DNA of 64,000 nt, taken from Cymbidium sinense. Taxonomy: Eukaryota > Streptophyta > Magnoliopsida > Asparagales > Orchidaceae. Positions 35,331-47,130 of the stretch are shown in pieces (position 1 is the first letter of the stretch; each line of letters opens with the position of its first letter). The stretch is taken from positions 52,484,514 through 52,548,513 of the forward strand of contig CM038214.1 in NCBI GenBank assembly GCA_021442155.1, given 5' to 3'. Under the pieces are notes generated by a model. The model saw nothing but the letters and a program-made list of their open reading frames with translations. It did no database searches and was not told the origin of the DNA. Position numbers and translations under genes: made by a program.

Positions 35331-36938
35331 GGATTAGTTAATAATTAATGGTTTTAATTAATTATTAATCACTAAATATTCAAATATTCATAACTAAATG
35401 TAGAAAAATCAAAAAAATGCAAAATAAAAAGCATTATGAAGATAATTCAACGCAGAATAATATAAAATTAATTTTAATTGATTTTAAATAGTGGTATTAT
35501 TTGAATTTGGGTTTTATCAGGAAGTTATTATGTTAATTACTCTCTAATTATCCCACTTATTAATTCCAAACTTCAAGTGGGATGACTCTCCCTAATTTTC
35601 TTCGAATTTATTAATGGTTTAATTAAGGGAATTACTTGAGCCATTCCTAATTACCTTCTTAATCAATTAAATAATTAATTAACCTTTTAAATAGTGATAA
35701 ATTACTTAATTAAGTTTGTTAATTACCTTAGAACAGTGAATGAACTTAGGGAATGAGATTAGGAATTCTCTCCCAAATCTTTTCCCCTATGTTTATTTCA
35801 TTTGGATAAAAATCTAATTAAATTACAAATTAATTAAATAGTTTAATCACTTTTTAAATGACTTAATTAATCAAACTTTTTCAAAGTTAAAACATTCTAG
35901 AACTTAATGAATTCATCTTGGGTAGGTTCTTAGGTGTTCAATAAGCTAAGTAACTTAAGGAAATCAAAATCTAACCTACATGTGTAGGGAGGGTTATGAA
36001 AGTACTTAAATTAAACCCTTTTGTTTAATTAATCACTATTTATGAGCCAATTGCATTAGACCCCTTTCTTTCCTAGGTGCATTGCTATCTTAAATTCCTT
36101 GTGTGATTTTATGTCATATATTGGCACATAATTATTTGATTAAATATGCTAAAGTGGTGTAGGTAAGGGGTAATTAATGAACTTAATGTACACCTTAACC
36201 TAAGCAAAGCATAAAACTCACCTAATGGCCCTAAAATTAAACTAAAACAACATACACATGTGGAAAATGGGTTAGGACTAGCAAACCTCTTCACATTTCT
36301 AAATTCAAATCAAACTCAAAACAAAACAAAAATCTCTTTAAAACAAATTTGGTTTACTTTAAATAATCTTATTTCATAAGATCGCCTTTAGGAATTAATT
36401 AGGGTGAAAGAATTTTTGTGCTTTAATCACTTTATTTCTTTCCTAATATGCTAAATGTATGTCATATGAAAATCATGCATCCATGCCTTTTGAAAATCAA
36501 ACTAGAAATGAAATGTTTCCTTTAGGTCAAATTGCATATTTTGGCTAAAGTAAGAATATGAATGGATATTATGGCTATTAAATTAAAAATTATTTTCAAA
36601 ACTTATAAATCAGATATCATAACTGAAAGATATGCTACTTATGATTATTTATAATCTTGCATGTGAGTATAAATATAAAGATGTGTATTGTGTGGCTTTC
36701 ATTCTCTTCTCTTTTAACATGAATTTGATGGATTTGCAAAGTGTATAGTTCTTTTAAAAGAACATAACACTTGCTTATATCTTTTCCTATCCACTTCCAA
36801 GTTATGAATTAAGAAGGATTCTCACATTTATACATGTTAATTAAACAACCAACAAATTAACCAAACAAACATCAACTTTGCATGATTCTCTTTCCATGCA
36901 TTTCTTCTTGTACATGCACATGTATTTAAGAAAATTGT

Positions 36939-37015
36939 GAGTCGGACAACCCCGAGGTTTAAGAAGCTAAGTAGGTCTTGTACCTTACCCCCCTGGTGTT
37001 AATAATGGCATTGTA
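36939..37015. other. GC-richer 75 bp segment in LTR B, unexplained
   Basis: GTCGGACAACCCCGAGG near 36941 and CTTACCCCCCTGGTG near 36985 stand out from the AT-rich flanks and are not seen in LTR C. No RNA gene fold was recognised. Confidence 0.3.
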
Positions 37016-37726
37016 CTCACTTATGTTTTTTATACTTGTGAATGTGCATATGAAAAATGGATAAAAGAATCACTCTTTTTCTACTTAACAAATCATGCAT
37101 CATGAAGCATCCAAATTTTCTTAAATAACCTCCATTAGCATTCATCATGAAGGTGTGCTAAACATTTCCATTTGCATGTATAGATATGCTTAGGATTCAT
37201 CCATATGCATGTTACACATGTTGGGAAAGAAATGAAGTGAAGTGTGTTTTGTGATAGTATTTCACTTTACTTAATCTTAAAATGTCTTTATTTTTGAATA
37301 GGTTTGTTTAGGGAAAATATAAACTTAGGATTAATTAAAACACATAATAAAACATTCACTAACAATAATCGAATATGAATCTACCTTAGAAATTACTTAT
37401 GGTAGGGAGGAAAGAGTAGTTCTCTTCTCTTTTCATCTCTTTACAACTTAGTAATTAATTGTAGGTTCATTCAAACCTAATCAAATCACAAAATAAAAAT
37501 CAACCAAATCAACTAAATCACCTAAATGAAACCACCCTCTAAGTTAAACATTTTCATACTTAGAAAACTCTAACCTTAAAGCCTAGCTAAACATACCATA
37601 CAAACCTTAAATACACATTAGGCTAAGCCACCACTTCTAGCTTTAAGGTATGATGTTTGCGTTTGTTTTGTGATGTAATGTTTTAGTTTGGATGTTAGGG
37701 TGTGTGAGCGTAGAATGAATGGTAGG

Positions 37727-37731
37727 GCGAT
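37727..37731 (+). repeat. Target-site duplication, left copy (GCGAT)
   Basis: GCGAT here faces ATGAT at 45118-45122 across LTR C. The two differences are transitions. The uninterrupted copy A4 has GGATGATC at the same place (minus strand, near 47255), supporting ATGAT as the original. Confidence 0.6.
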
Positions 37732-38499
37732 TATTGACCTCACTTTTGGGAGTGAGCTCTTAACCTCCTCATCTTATACTTATGACTCTTCTAAACACTA
37801 AGAACTCCTCAGTCATAAGACACTTCTAATGATTAGGTGAACACTTAACCTAAGCCTAGAGACTTAGTCATAGATTAGGCCATGACTAGGACTTAAGCAA
37901 ATCACCTATCATAGCCTAAACCCACAAATACACTTTCTCAAAACCCAAATTCAAAACCAAACCTCAAATTCAAATCTATATTCCAAATCCATTTGACTCC
38001 CAAATGATTGTCCAAAATCAAAATCAAATTCAAAATCTAAGACCCTTCCTAAGATGAACCACCTTCATAAGCTTAGCCAATACTCCCTTTAAATCAATAC
38101 AAAATCAATTGATTTCTTTATAAATCAATTATCCCTTCATTTATATTCATAAATATAAATGAAATCCAAATTCAAATGATCAAAACTATATCAAAAATCA
38201 AATCCAAACTCAATATAAGCCCTTTAATTCTTTGGACTTAGCCAAATTCTATTCAAATCAAGTCAAAACCAATGGATTTTATCTCAATTCAATCATTCAT
38301 TCAATCATTTATCCAAATATAAATAAAACCTACAATCATCAAACCAAATTCAAGTCAACCTAAGTAAGCTAACTTAGCCTTTTGACTTAAACATTCAATT
38401 GAGCCAAAACCTATTGGACTCAAATTGCTTGAATTTATATTTCAATCAGATCATATATATGCTCAACTAAACTCAAATCAAACCAAAACCAAACCACTA

Positions 38500-39270
38500 C
38501 ACTTAGGTCCACTTGACCCAAAGTGACCTAAAGGACCCATTTGAGCCAACTTCCAATCCAACCCAAATTAAACCAAGCTCACCAAAACCTTCCATGATTG
38601 ATCACCCAATGATTATCAATCAATTGGGTCAAACCAACTCAACTTAGTCATTTGACCAAGTCAACCCTTAGCCAAAATGAACCAAAACTATCCAAAACTC
38701 ATCTTACATCAAATTGATTAAAAAAATGATTTGAATCAACCCAAAATTAATATTTAAATATGACTTGACCACCAATTGAGCCAAACAAAGCCCAATTGGC
38801 CATTTGATCCAAGTTGATTTTAAAGGACCAAATTGGGTCAAATCATGATCTAACCCAAATTGATTGCAATCAATGGCTTAAGTTCATTACAAATTGATTA
38901 TTTAACTTCACCAAAGCTATAATTAAACCCAATTTGATCAATCAAGCTCAATTGAGCCATTAAATTGGCCTAAATGGTGAATTTGGCCAAAATTAAATTA
39001 AATCCAAATTGATTCAAACCAAAGGCCACATTCATCTTCAACCATTTTGAACATGAATCAACCCATAACCCAAGCCCTAATTTTGGTCAAATTGGTCAAC
39101 TTACCCATTTGACCCATTTGATTCCAAATCATAAGCCAAATTAAATTAAAATTGATCATACCAAAACTCTTCAAATTATTATTTAACCTAAGTTTGGTTT
39201 GACCCAATTTGACCAATTAGTCAACCCATATAACTATAAATTATATGACCCAAATTGTGCCAAATCGCTT
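38500..39270 (+). promoter_or_regulatory. TTGACC-rich region in U3 of LTR C
   Basis: Counterpart of 33300-34330 in LTR B, with many TTGACC/GGTCAA words, for example near 39085-39120 and 39190-39235. Spacing is looser than in B. W-box-like; function inferred. Confidence 0.4.
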
Positions 39271-39957
39271 CAAACCAAGTCTCATTTAATCCTCTCCACC
39301 TCATGCATTTAACTCCTCACCAACATTTGCATTCAATGCAGCTGATCATATGTTAGCAATAGAGGATATTGGAGCAAAAATTCAAAGTTCTCAATAAATC
39401 CATCATCCATCCCAACCACCCCAAGCAAAATGACAATACTTTGGAGCCAAAAAATTCAAAAAAAAAAAAGGATTTTCGGCCACTATTAAAGGAGGGGGAA
39501 ATGAAGCTTCATCTCTCTTCCTCCTACCACTCTTCAGCCCCCAAGAGCTCCCTAAAGTAACTAGCCACCACTTCCCCACTACTCTTGTGCCAAAAATATC
39601 AAATCAGGTGGATTCCGACAAGGAAATGACAAGCACCAGAAAATACATCATTCTGAAGTGATGAAGAAGGCTACACTCATTCTAAAGCTTTCTCTTATAC
39701 CAAGGAGCTTGCTTGAATCTTCACCGCCACCGAAAACCATGCCCAGCCAGGTAAATTTTTCCAAACTTTTGCTGGCCTTAGGATTTCTCATATTTTATGT
39801 TAATTTTATTGTGATTTTAGGAATTTCCCTTAGATAAATCCTATATTTTTCATTTTATTTGATCTCAATATGAAGTAGAATTTGTTTGAAGAAAAAAATG
39901 AACTCAATTGGACCTCATTTCGCATTTTCTTTGCATTTTTCTCATTGATTTCTCCTA

Positions 39958-40205
39958 TCGGTGAGCGCCGCCCATCCATATCGGATCCCACGGATCCTTA
40001 ATCGATCGACACCCGCATCCTTTGACCCTGAACATGATCCTCGATCCTCTTTGACTTCTGACCAATTTATTAGATCTGCTCGATCAATCGCGCATCACGA
40101 CCCTAAATCTTTTTCCACCATGCTTACAATGCGGGCCCAATGCGCATGCATGCGCCAATCATGCACCACGCGATGCGCCATGTCGCAATGCACCGAATGC
40201 TAAGC
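39958..40205 (+). other. CpG-rich patch of LTR C
   Basis: About 250 bp rich in CpG and in ATGCGC/GCATGC words (for example TGCGCATGCATGCGCC at 40141), within otherwise AT-rich sequence. It holds an 80-codon open stretch at 39961-40203, which I read as chance because it is not shared with the other LTR copies. Confidence 0.6.
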
Positions 40206-41399
40206 AAAAAAATCAGATTTTTTGAGTTTAAAAATTATTTAAATCACTTGAAACTTCAAAAATTCATCAAAAATAAAATACTTAACAAAAAATAACAAAT
40301 AAGGGCTCGTTGGATTCATCGTTACGAGGAAAATCCAACATACTCATATCCCCAAATTTCACAAAATGGTTTGAGGTTAATTTAAGTTTTAGTAAAAATA
40401 AAGTTTCATTAATGAGTCTAAAAATATAAGTTAGATTGAGTTAAAATTTTAATGGATTGAAACTAAAGCTAAAATAAAACTATTATAAAAATCTCAAGTG
40501 AAAAGAACTTCTAGATTGGGAGAAATTAAATTTTAAAGTTTAGATTATCTAGTTTAAATAAAAAAACAAAATAAAAATCCATAAAATTACAAAAAAATCT
40601 TTAAAATAACTTAAATCACTTCAATTGAAATCTAGGACTCTTAAGAAAATAATGTGATTTTTTGAATCCTAATGAACCTTAATCAAACACTTAGATTAAA
40701 GTTTAATCAAGAATTAATTAAAACATAATCTAAAAATAATTTAAATACAAATCAAAATAAATGATGTAATACCCAAATGATTGGTAATCAAACCTAATGA
40801 AAAGTATCATGTATCCCAAAATGAAATTGAATTTAAACATAATTTAACCTAATTGAGTTAATGAAATTCAATTAAATGATTAGATTTTTATAATAAACTC
40901 ATAATTAAATAAATCATTAAAACTTTAATCTAAAATCAAATTAATCTTATTAAACCGACATCAAGTATTGAATCTTAATTATATAAAACCACTTAACAAA
41001 TTAAAATAAATGAAATATTAATTAATCATTAAATAAACTAAAAATCAAATTGATTAATAAACCAATTCAACATAATCATTTGATATTAATCAAATTAAAC
41101 CAAATAAAGTTAAAGTTTTAATTAACATATGATTAAATCACATCCATTTGAAATAAGATAATTAATTAGCTATTAATACATAAACCTAGCAACTAAATCA
41201 AACATGAATGAAATCTAATGAACATAATAAATGAAGAAAATTAAACCTATCTATGATTATGAATAATCAAGTTTAATTAAAATAAAAATAAGCAAGTAAA
41301 TCACCTAATCTAATCAAATGATAATAACAAGAATCCTTTAATCAAATTAAACTTAAGTAAAACACTTAATCAAATCACCATATGCAGAAATTAAGTCAT

Positions 41400-42135
41400 T
41401 AATTAAAAAAACCTTTAATTAATCTATGAAAAAAGTACCCTTAATCAAACTTAATTAATCAAACATCTAATTAATGCAAACTTAATGAATTAATCCATCA
41501 TCTTAATGAATCAAATTAATTTAAATAAATAACATTAAAGTTACTCTTAAATTAAGCTTAAATCAAACTGCTAATTAAATTTAATAATTAATTACACCTC
41601 AAAGTGAACTAATTAAGTTAATCAAATTAATCACATTAAACTTAAGCTTAATCAAACATAAAATGCAATTAAATGTTAATCAAATCCTAAAAATTATAAA
41701 TCATTAATTCATTAATTCTAAATAAATATAAAACCAAATTAAAAATTAAATAAATCTTTATTTAATTTAATAATTAATTTAAACATAGTTCTTAATTAAA
41801 CTAATTACCCTTAAGCTATTCCAATTAAATAAACACCTAATTAATGCAAACCTAATGAATTAATCCATCATCTTAATGAAGAAAATTAACTTTTTAAGTC
41901 AAATTCAAATCAAACAATTAATTAATTTACTAATTAATTTGATCACACATCTTAAATGAGCTAATTAAGTCAATCAAATTAATCATATTAAACTTAAAGT
42001 TAATCAAACATAAATGTAATTAAATACTAATCAAAACTTAAATTAAACCTAAATTATTATGTCATTAGTTACATCATTAATCTAAATAAATATGAAATCA
42101 AATTGAAAATTAAATAAATCTTTATAATTAACATA
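41400..42135 (+). repeat. About 365 bp tandem duplication in AT-rich U3 of LTR C
   Basis: CTAATTAATGCAAACTTAATG at 41467 recurs with one change at 41837. TAAATAAATCTTTA at 41747 recurs at 42111. The offset is 364-370 bp, with matching order of the intervening blocks. Two copies, each of low complexity. Confidence 0.75.
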
Positions 42136-42540
42136 AATACACTTCTTAATTAAACTAATTACATAATCACATTAAACCTAAGGAAACCCAAAGACTAATA
42201 AAGCTAATCAAATGAAATGAAATCAAATTAAATTAAATTAATAAAGACTCACGTCAATTTAATATGTAATCAAATCAAATCTCATTCAACCTACTTAGAA
42301 AAAAGATAAACTAATTAACTATCCAATGTATGAAATCAAAATACAAACCAAACATTGATAAACATGACAAATAGATGAGATTAAAAATAAAATCGTGATG
42401 ATAAATAATCAAACTCAACTAAAAGTCAAAATAAAATCTCAACTAATCTAATCCAATCAAACTACAAATAAATGAACCATGATAAACAAAAAATTAAATC
42501 ACATAACTACAATAAAAAAGGATTATATATTAATTTAAAA

Positions 42541-42850
42541 GGATATTGAATTATCAAGATTTAATTAAACCAAAAAATCTAATCTAAAATTAATCAATCA
42601 AAAACACATGAATTTAAATAAACTTAAACTTCATTAGATATTAAAGATATTGAATTATCAATATTTAATTAAACCAAAATATTTAATCTAAAATTAATCA
42701 ATCAAAAACACATGGATTTAAACAAACTTAAACTTCATTATAGATTAAGGATATTATATTATCAAGATTTCAATAAACCAAAGCATCTAATCCAAAATCA
42801 ATCAATCAAATACTTAAACAAACTCAAATTTTAAATGCTAAATCAAATCA
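42541..42850 (+). repeat. About 104 bp tandem triplication in LTR C
   Basis: GGATATTGAATTATCAAGAT at 42541 recurs as variants at about 42645 and 42749. The following blocks (AATCAATCAAAAACACATG) recur in step. Three copies, the last more diverged. Confidence 0.8.
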
Positions 42851-43645
42851 AATGAAGTGCATAAATTCAATGGGCTAATTAAGATACTTAAGGACCTTAG
42901 TTAGACTCTTTAGGTTAAGATGTAATAGGGTGATTTCTAAATGGAATTCATTCTACTCTTCATTCTTGAAAACCTAAACATCATTTTAGCCAAATAAAAG
43001 TGAAATAAAAATGAAAATAAATCATTAAATCATTTAAATTGAAATCACTCAAAGTAAAATTTAAATAAATTTAAACTCCAAATTGAAACTTAAACTAAAA
43101 AAGCCTAGTAAAATCTTTCCCCATAAGCCTTAAGCACACACATTAGAATACTAAGTCACCACTTCTAGTGCTAAGTTTGGGTGTTGTATGTATGATGTTG
43201 TGTTTTGTTTTGTGATGTAATGTTTTAGACTGGATGTTAAGGTGTATGCCTCGTAGACTGGATGGTAAGCCATGATTAATCATATTTTCTAGGGGTTGTG
43301 CGCTTGTAATAAAATATAAATGTGTTTGTAAAGTTTACTTACTTTCTAAGCATAATTCATGTTGGGATAGGCTTATACCCATTTTGGATGCTATGTCCAA
43401 ATTATTCATATAATTTCTTTGGTGTGTTTAGCTAACATTTATTCTGGTATCTAGATTTACTTTTCTTATTTTTAATGTAATTTTACATTAGAATTAGGAT
43501 TAGTTATGGGAGATTAAAATGAGTAAGGCTAGAAGTCCTTGAGTTCCCAAAGGATGCCTTTGGAGCAAATCAAATCAAAAGGAATAAAAAGAAGAAATGA
43601 AGAAAAGAATACCCCTATAGCATATATATTTTTTGTAATCCGGGT

Positions 43646-43654
43646 TATAAAAGG
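43646..43654 (+). promoter_or_regulatory. Putative TATA box of LTR C
   Basis: TATAAAAGG followed by ATAGAGCTTAGCTACCC, the family promoter block on the plus strand. A purine-rich run (about 43570-43605) lies about 50-70 bp upstream, as in LTR B. Confidence 0.6.
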
Positions 43655-45483
43655 ATAGAGCTTAGCTACCCATCTTTTTTTCTTTTCGTGTATGACTAAC
43701 GACCCAATTCGCCTTTATTCTTACTAGTCTATAAAATTATTTATTATTTTGTTTAGATTGCACACTAGAATTGCATGCTTTTCTTAGTTTCTTCATGTTT
43801 GATGTTTGAATGTGTGGCTGGATGCGGTAGGCTCTTAGGATGAAATTAATTTTTCTACCCCAATTAACAACTCATAACTAAAATTTTAAAATAACTCATA
43901 ACCTCACATAAAAAAGCCTAATAAATTTTAGCAACCCTTAGTTGGATGAATGAATGTATAATATCATGCATGTCATATTCTTTCACTCTTGTTAAGAGGG
44001 GGCTTCCATCTATGTCAGAGAATAAAGGCTTAACCTGTGAGAGTCTTCAATGGAAGAACACCCCTTTCTCTCTTGATTTAGCCCATAATCAAGTTCTCAT
44101 ACATTTAGACATACAAAATCCCATAGCCTGAGTCGAAATAAAGAGTCTAAAAAAATCAAATAAATTTGATAAAATTTGCATTAGATTAAGCCATGAATTC
44201 ATACCACTCATGCTCTAATCTCTTAGGGAGTGAGTTTAAGAACTTAGTCTCCTTTCTAAATAAATAACAACCTAGCCATCTTGCAAAGCATAAGACTTGC
44301 CTACATGGATTTAAAGTGTAGGAGGAGTTAGCTGGTTGCCACTGCAGGCAATAATAAGTCCAGTGGTCGAGTGGTTTATTATCTCTTGTGGAGGTAAACC
44401 ATATACCCATTTTGCCTTAGATTTAGGTCAAGCTTTAGCCCTCGCCAAAGCTCCCTAGATCTAGGATCTGAGGTTATTATTTCTCTTTGTGAGCTACAAG
44501 CATAACCCTCACCTCTTAGGCATTTCTATAATCTTATGTTGTGGAATTATAAGCCATAGCAATCTAATAAAATGTCAACTCAAATAATTAACTCTCTTAA
44601 ATTTCAAAAATTATAAAGCCTAATTATAGGGTAGATTGGAATTCTCACTAGACTTCCTAGTATCATGAACATTTTTTACTTTCTCCTTTTATATTCCAAA
44701 AATAAGTCTTCTCCTTGATTTATGCCATTTGATTTTCTAAAATAGCCAATCCTCTGAGAGTCTTAACCTTGAAATCTTTGGAGGCCCTATTTATCCACTT
44801 TAATCGAGAGTATCCTTAAGGAATTTTCACTCTTTAGGATGTAGTTAACTATGGGGCTTGCCTTCATAGGAACTTAACAAACCTGGCTTAAAATAAACCC
44901 TACATTACTTTTCTATGTAAAGTTGGGGAAAGATCTCTAGTACATTCAAAGACTCATCATGCCTTAAGAGTCCTTATTAGGTGATTAGGTCCATTATAGG
45001 GTGGTGATTTCTATCTTTCGAGATAGTACATCATTCCTTAATGTCATACCCAATCACTTAAATAAGTACCCCCTAAGATCTATGTGGTGTCGCACATTCT
45101 CAAAAATAAACACCACAATGATCTTAGTCTAACCATTATCTTTTGTAGGAAATTGTGCTTAAGGGGCATTGTAATAAAAATTTAACTATTTTTGTTGTAC
45201 AGGTGCTCCTACCCCTAAGTATAATCCAAAATATGCTAAGTGGACTTGGTTACCCATATGTGGGGTGATAAGTCCAATGATATATATACATGCATGGGAT
45301 TGTATGATTTGTTTAGCTAATCTGTATTTTGTAGATTTTAGTTAGATTTCCTTTTTCCCATTTTTATGTAATTTTGCAATTAGGATTTTAGAATATTTGT
45401 TATGGGTATTAGGATGAAGATTGGTCAAAAGACTATGTCTTATGTACCATGTGAAGCCTTTGGTGCAACCACATTTCAACCAA

Positions 45484-45545
45484 CCAAAAGAAGAAAGAAG
45501 AAAGAAGAAAGAAAAAAGAAGAAAATAAGAAATGAAGAATGAAGG
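45484..45545 (+). repeat. Polypurine (GAA-rich) tract upstream of the LTR B promoter
   Basis: Almost pure A/G with AAGAAGAAAGAAG units, ending about 60 bp before the TATA box at 45603. A shorter version precedes the TATA box of LTR C. Confidence 0.7.
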
Positions 45546-45602
45546 CCCCCATAACAATGAATTCCTTCTTGATTGTAATTTATTAATTTGTATTATGGTT
45601 TG

Positions 45603-45610
45603 TATAAGTG
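45603..45610 (+). promoter_or_regulatory. Putative TATA box of LTR B
   Basis: TATAAGTG followed by TAGAGCTTGGCTACCC, matching the promoter block of the other copies. Confidence 0.55.
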
Positions 45611-47130
45611 TAGAGCTTGGCTACCCATATTTCTTTTTGGATTTGTGCGATGGAGCCTAACCATAAATGACCTCTTATTCTTTTGCACTAGATTTATAAA
45701 TTGATTGATGTTTGTTTAGCTTGTCTATTAAGATGGAATCTTTCTTAGTTTCTTCCTTCCTTTGTTGTATGTCCTGGATGACGATTAGGCTCTTAGAAAA
45801 ATAATTTTTCTATCCAACTAATCAACTCAAAACTAAAAATAAAATAACTTATAATCTCGCCTAAAGCCTAGGTTATAAATCAAGATAAAAGAATTAGCAA
45901 CCTCTTAGCTGGATGTTGTATTTCTTTTCTTACATCACGCATAAAAAGCATATTATTTCACTCTTGACTTAGAGGGCTTCCACCTTTTCCAGAGAACTTG
46001 GCATGACCTTTGAGAGCCATGGTGGAAATACATCTCCTTATTCTAATTGTAGGAGAAAATACATCTCCTACTGATTTTGGCCCATATTCTAATTTCTCAT
46101 GCATTATGCATATGAATCCTAAAGCCTATGTCAAATTGATTGTCCAAAAATGAAAATAAAATGTAATAAAATTTTACATTAGATTTAAGTCATTAAATTA
46201 TGCCCTAAATAATTTAGTCTCTTAGGGAGTGTGTTTAAGGACTTAGTCTCTTTTTAAATAAATAATAACCTAGCTATCTTTCAAAAGCATATGACTTGCC
46301 TACATGTATTTAAAATCGTAGGAGGAATTAGTTGGAGGCCACCTCCAAGTGGTTGTAAGTCCAACAGTTGGGTGTTTTATCCTCTCTTATGGAGGTAAAC
46401 CAAATACACATTTTTACCTTAGATTTAGGTTGTGCTTTTGGCCCTCGCCAAAGCTACCAAGATTTATGTTCAGAGGTTACTACTTCCCTTCGCAGGCTAT
46501 GAGCATAAATCCTCATCTCTTTTATCATGGAATTGTAAGCCCTAGATTTCTAATAAAATAGAACTCAAATAAATCAATTCAATTTCAAAAATTATAGGAT
46601 AGTTTGGGGTGCTTACTAGGCTTCCTAGTATCCTAAGCATCCCCTACTTATCTTCATTTGGCTTCGATAAGAACTCCCCCCTCTTGATCAATCCCACTTG
46701 ACTTTTCTAAAAATAAACCAATCAATTAATAAGTCCTACCTTTCAAAATCTTTGGAGATAATAACTATTTATCTTAATCAAGAGTATTCCTAATGAATTC
46801 AGTTTCTTAAGATGTAATTAGCTATGGAGGCTTACCCTTGTAGGGAACTTAACAAACCCAGTTTAAAATAAACCCTACTTTACATTTCCATGTAAAGTAA
46901 GAGAAGAATATCATAGTTTTATGAGTCCTTATTAAGGTGATTAGGTCCATTGTAGGGTGGTGAGTTCTATTTTTTAGGATAATACACCTTTCCTTAATGT
47001 CATGCCCGATCACCCTAATAAGAACATCTATGGATCTACATGTTGTTCCAACATGGTGTTATATATTTCTATTTTCATTTATCCTCTTTCTAAAAGAGGG
47101 ATAGATGAAGGTAGGAATAATAAAATTTCA

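Larger units (their letters stand above)
32492..37731 (+). mobile_element. Giant LTR B, left part (U3 side, plus strand)
   Basis: Starts with TGTTGACCTCATTTTTAGG, the canonical TG start of the family, inside LTR A4. It contains the TTGACC-rich region at 33300-34330, a pseudo-coding GC-richer stretch at 34560-35160, the CpG patch at 35160-35330, and AT-rich sequence to 37700. It is cut at GGTAGGGCGAT (37721-37731) by LTR C and resumes at about 45118. With its right part it is about 7.2 kb. No internal retroelement genes, so it is a solo LTR. Confidence 0.8.
37732..45117 (+). mobile_element. Giant LTR C (solo, complete, plus strand) nested in LTR B
   Basis: Begins TATTGACCTCACTTTTGGG (a one-base variant of the TG start) and ends near CACCACA at 45117, 7.4 kb. 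The order is: terminal hairpin, TTGACC-rich region 38500-39270, GC-richer region, CpG patch 39958-40205, AT-rich region with tandem repeats 40210-43080, TATA at 43646, R/U5 to 45117. The GATCTATGTGGTGTCGCACA phrase near its end matches other copies. No internal genes. Flanking B sequence is collinear with A4 once C is removed. Confidence 0.8.
45118..47130 (+). mobile_element. Giant LTR B, right part (promoter and R/U5)
   Basis: Resumes with ATGATCTTAGTCTAACC, matching uninterrupted LTR A4 (minus strand near 47255-47235). It continues through the TATA block at 45603 and R/U5 sequence homologous to 43660-45100 of LTR C. GATCTACATGTTGTTCCAACA near 47034 corresponds to the GATCTATGTGGTGTCGCACA end of C. 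The right edge, about 47130, is uncertain by about 80 bp. Confidence 0.75.

Noticed and set aside
36939..37015. Possible 5S rRNA or tRNA remnant
   Set aside because: A few words resemble 5S sequence, but box A/box C order and a fold are not recognisable, and no tRNA T-arm is present.
39961..40203. 80-codon open stretch in a CpG patch
   Set aside because: Its composition explains the lack of stops; no similarity to any family I know, and not conserved in LTR B.
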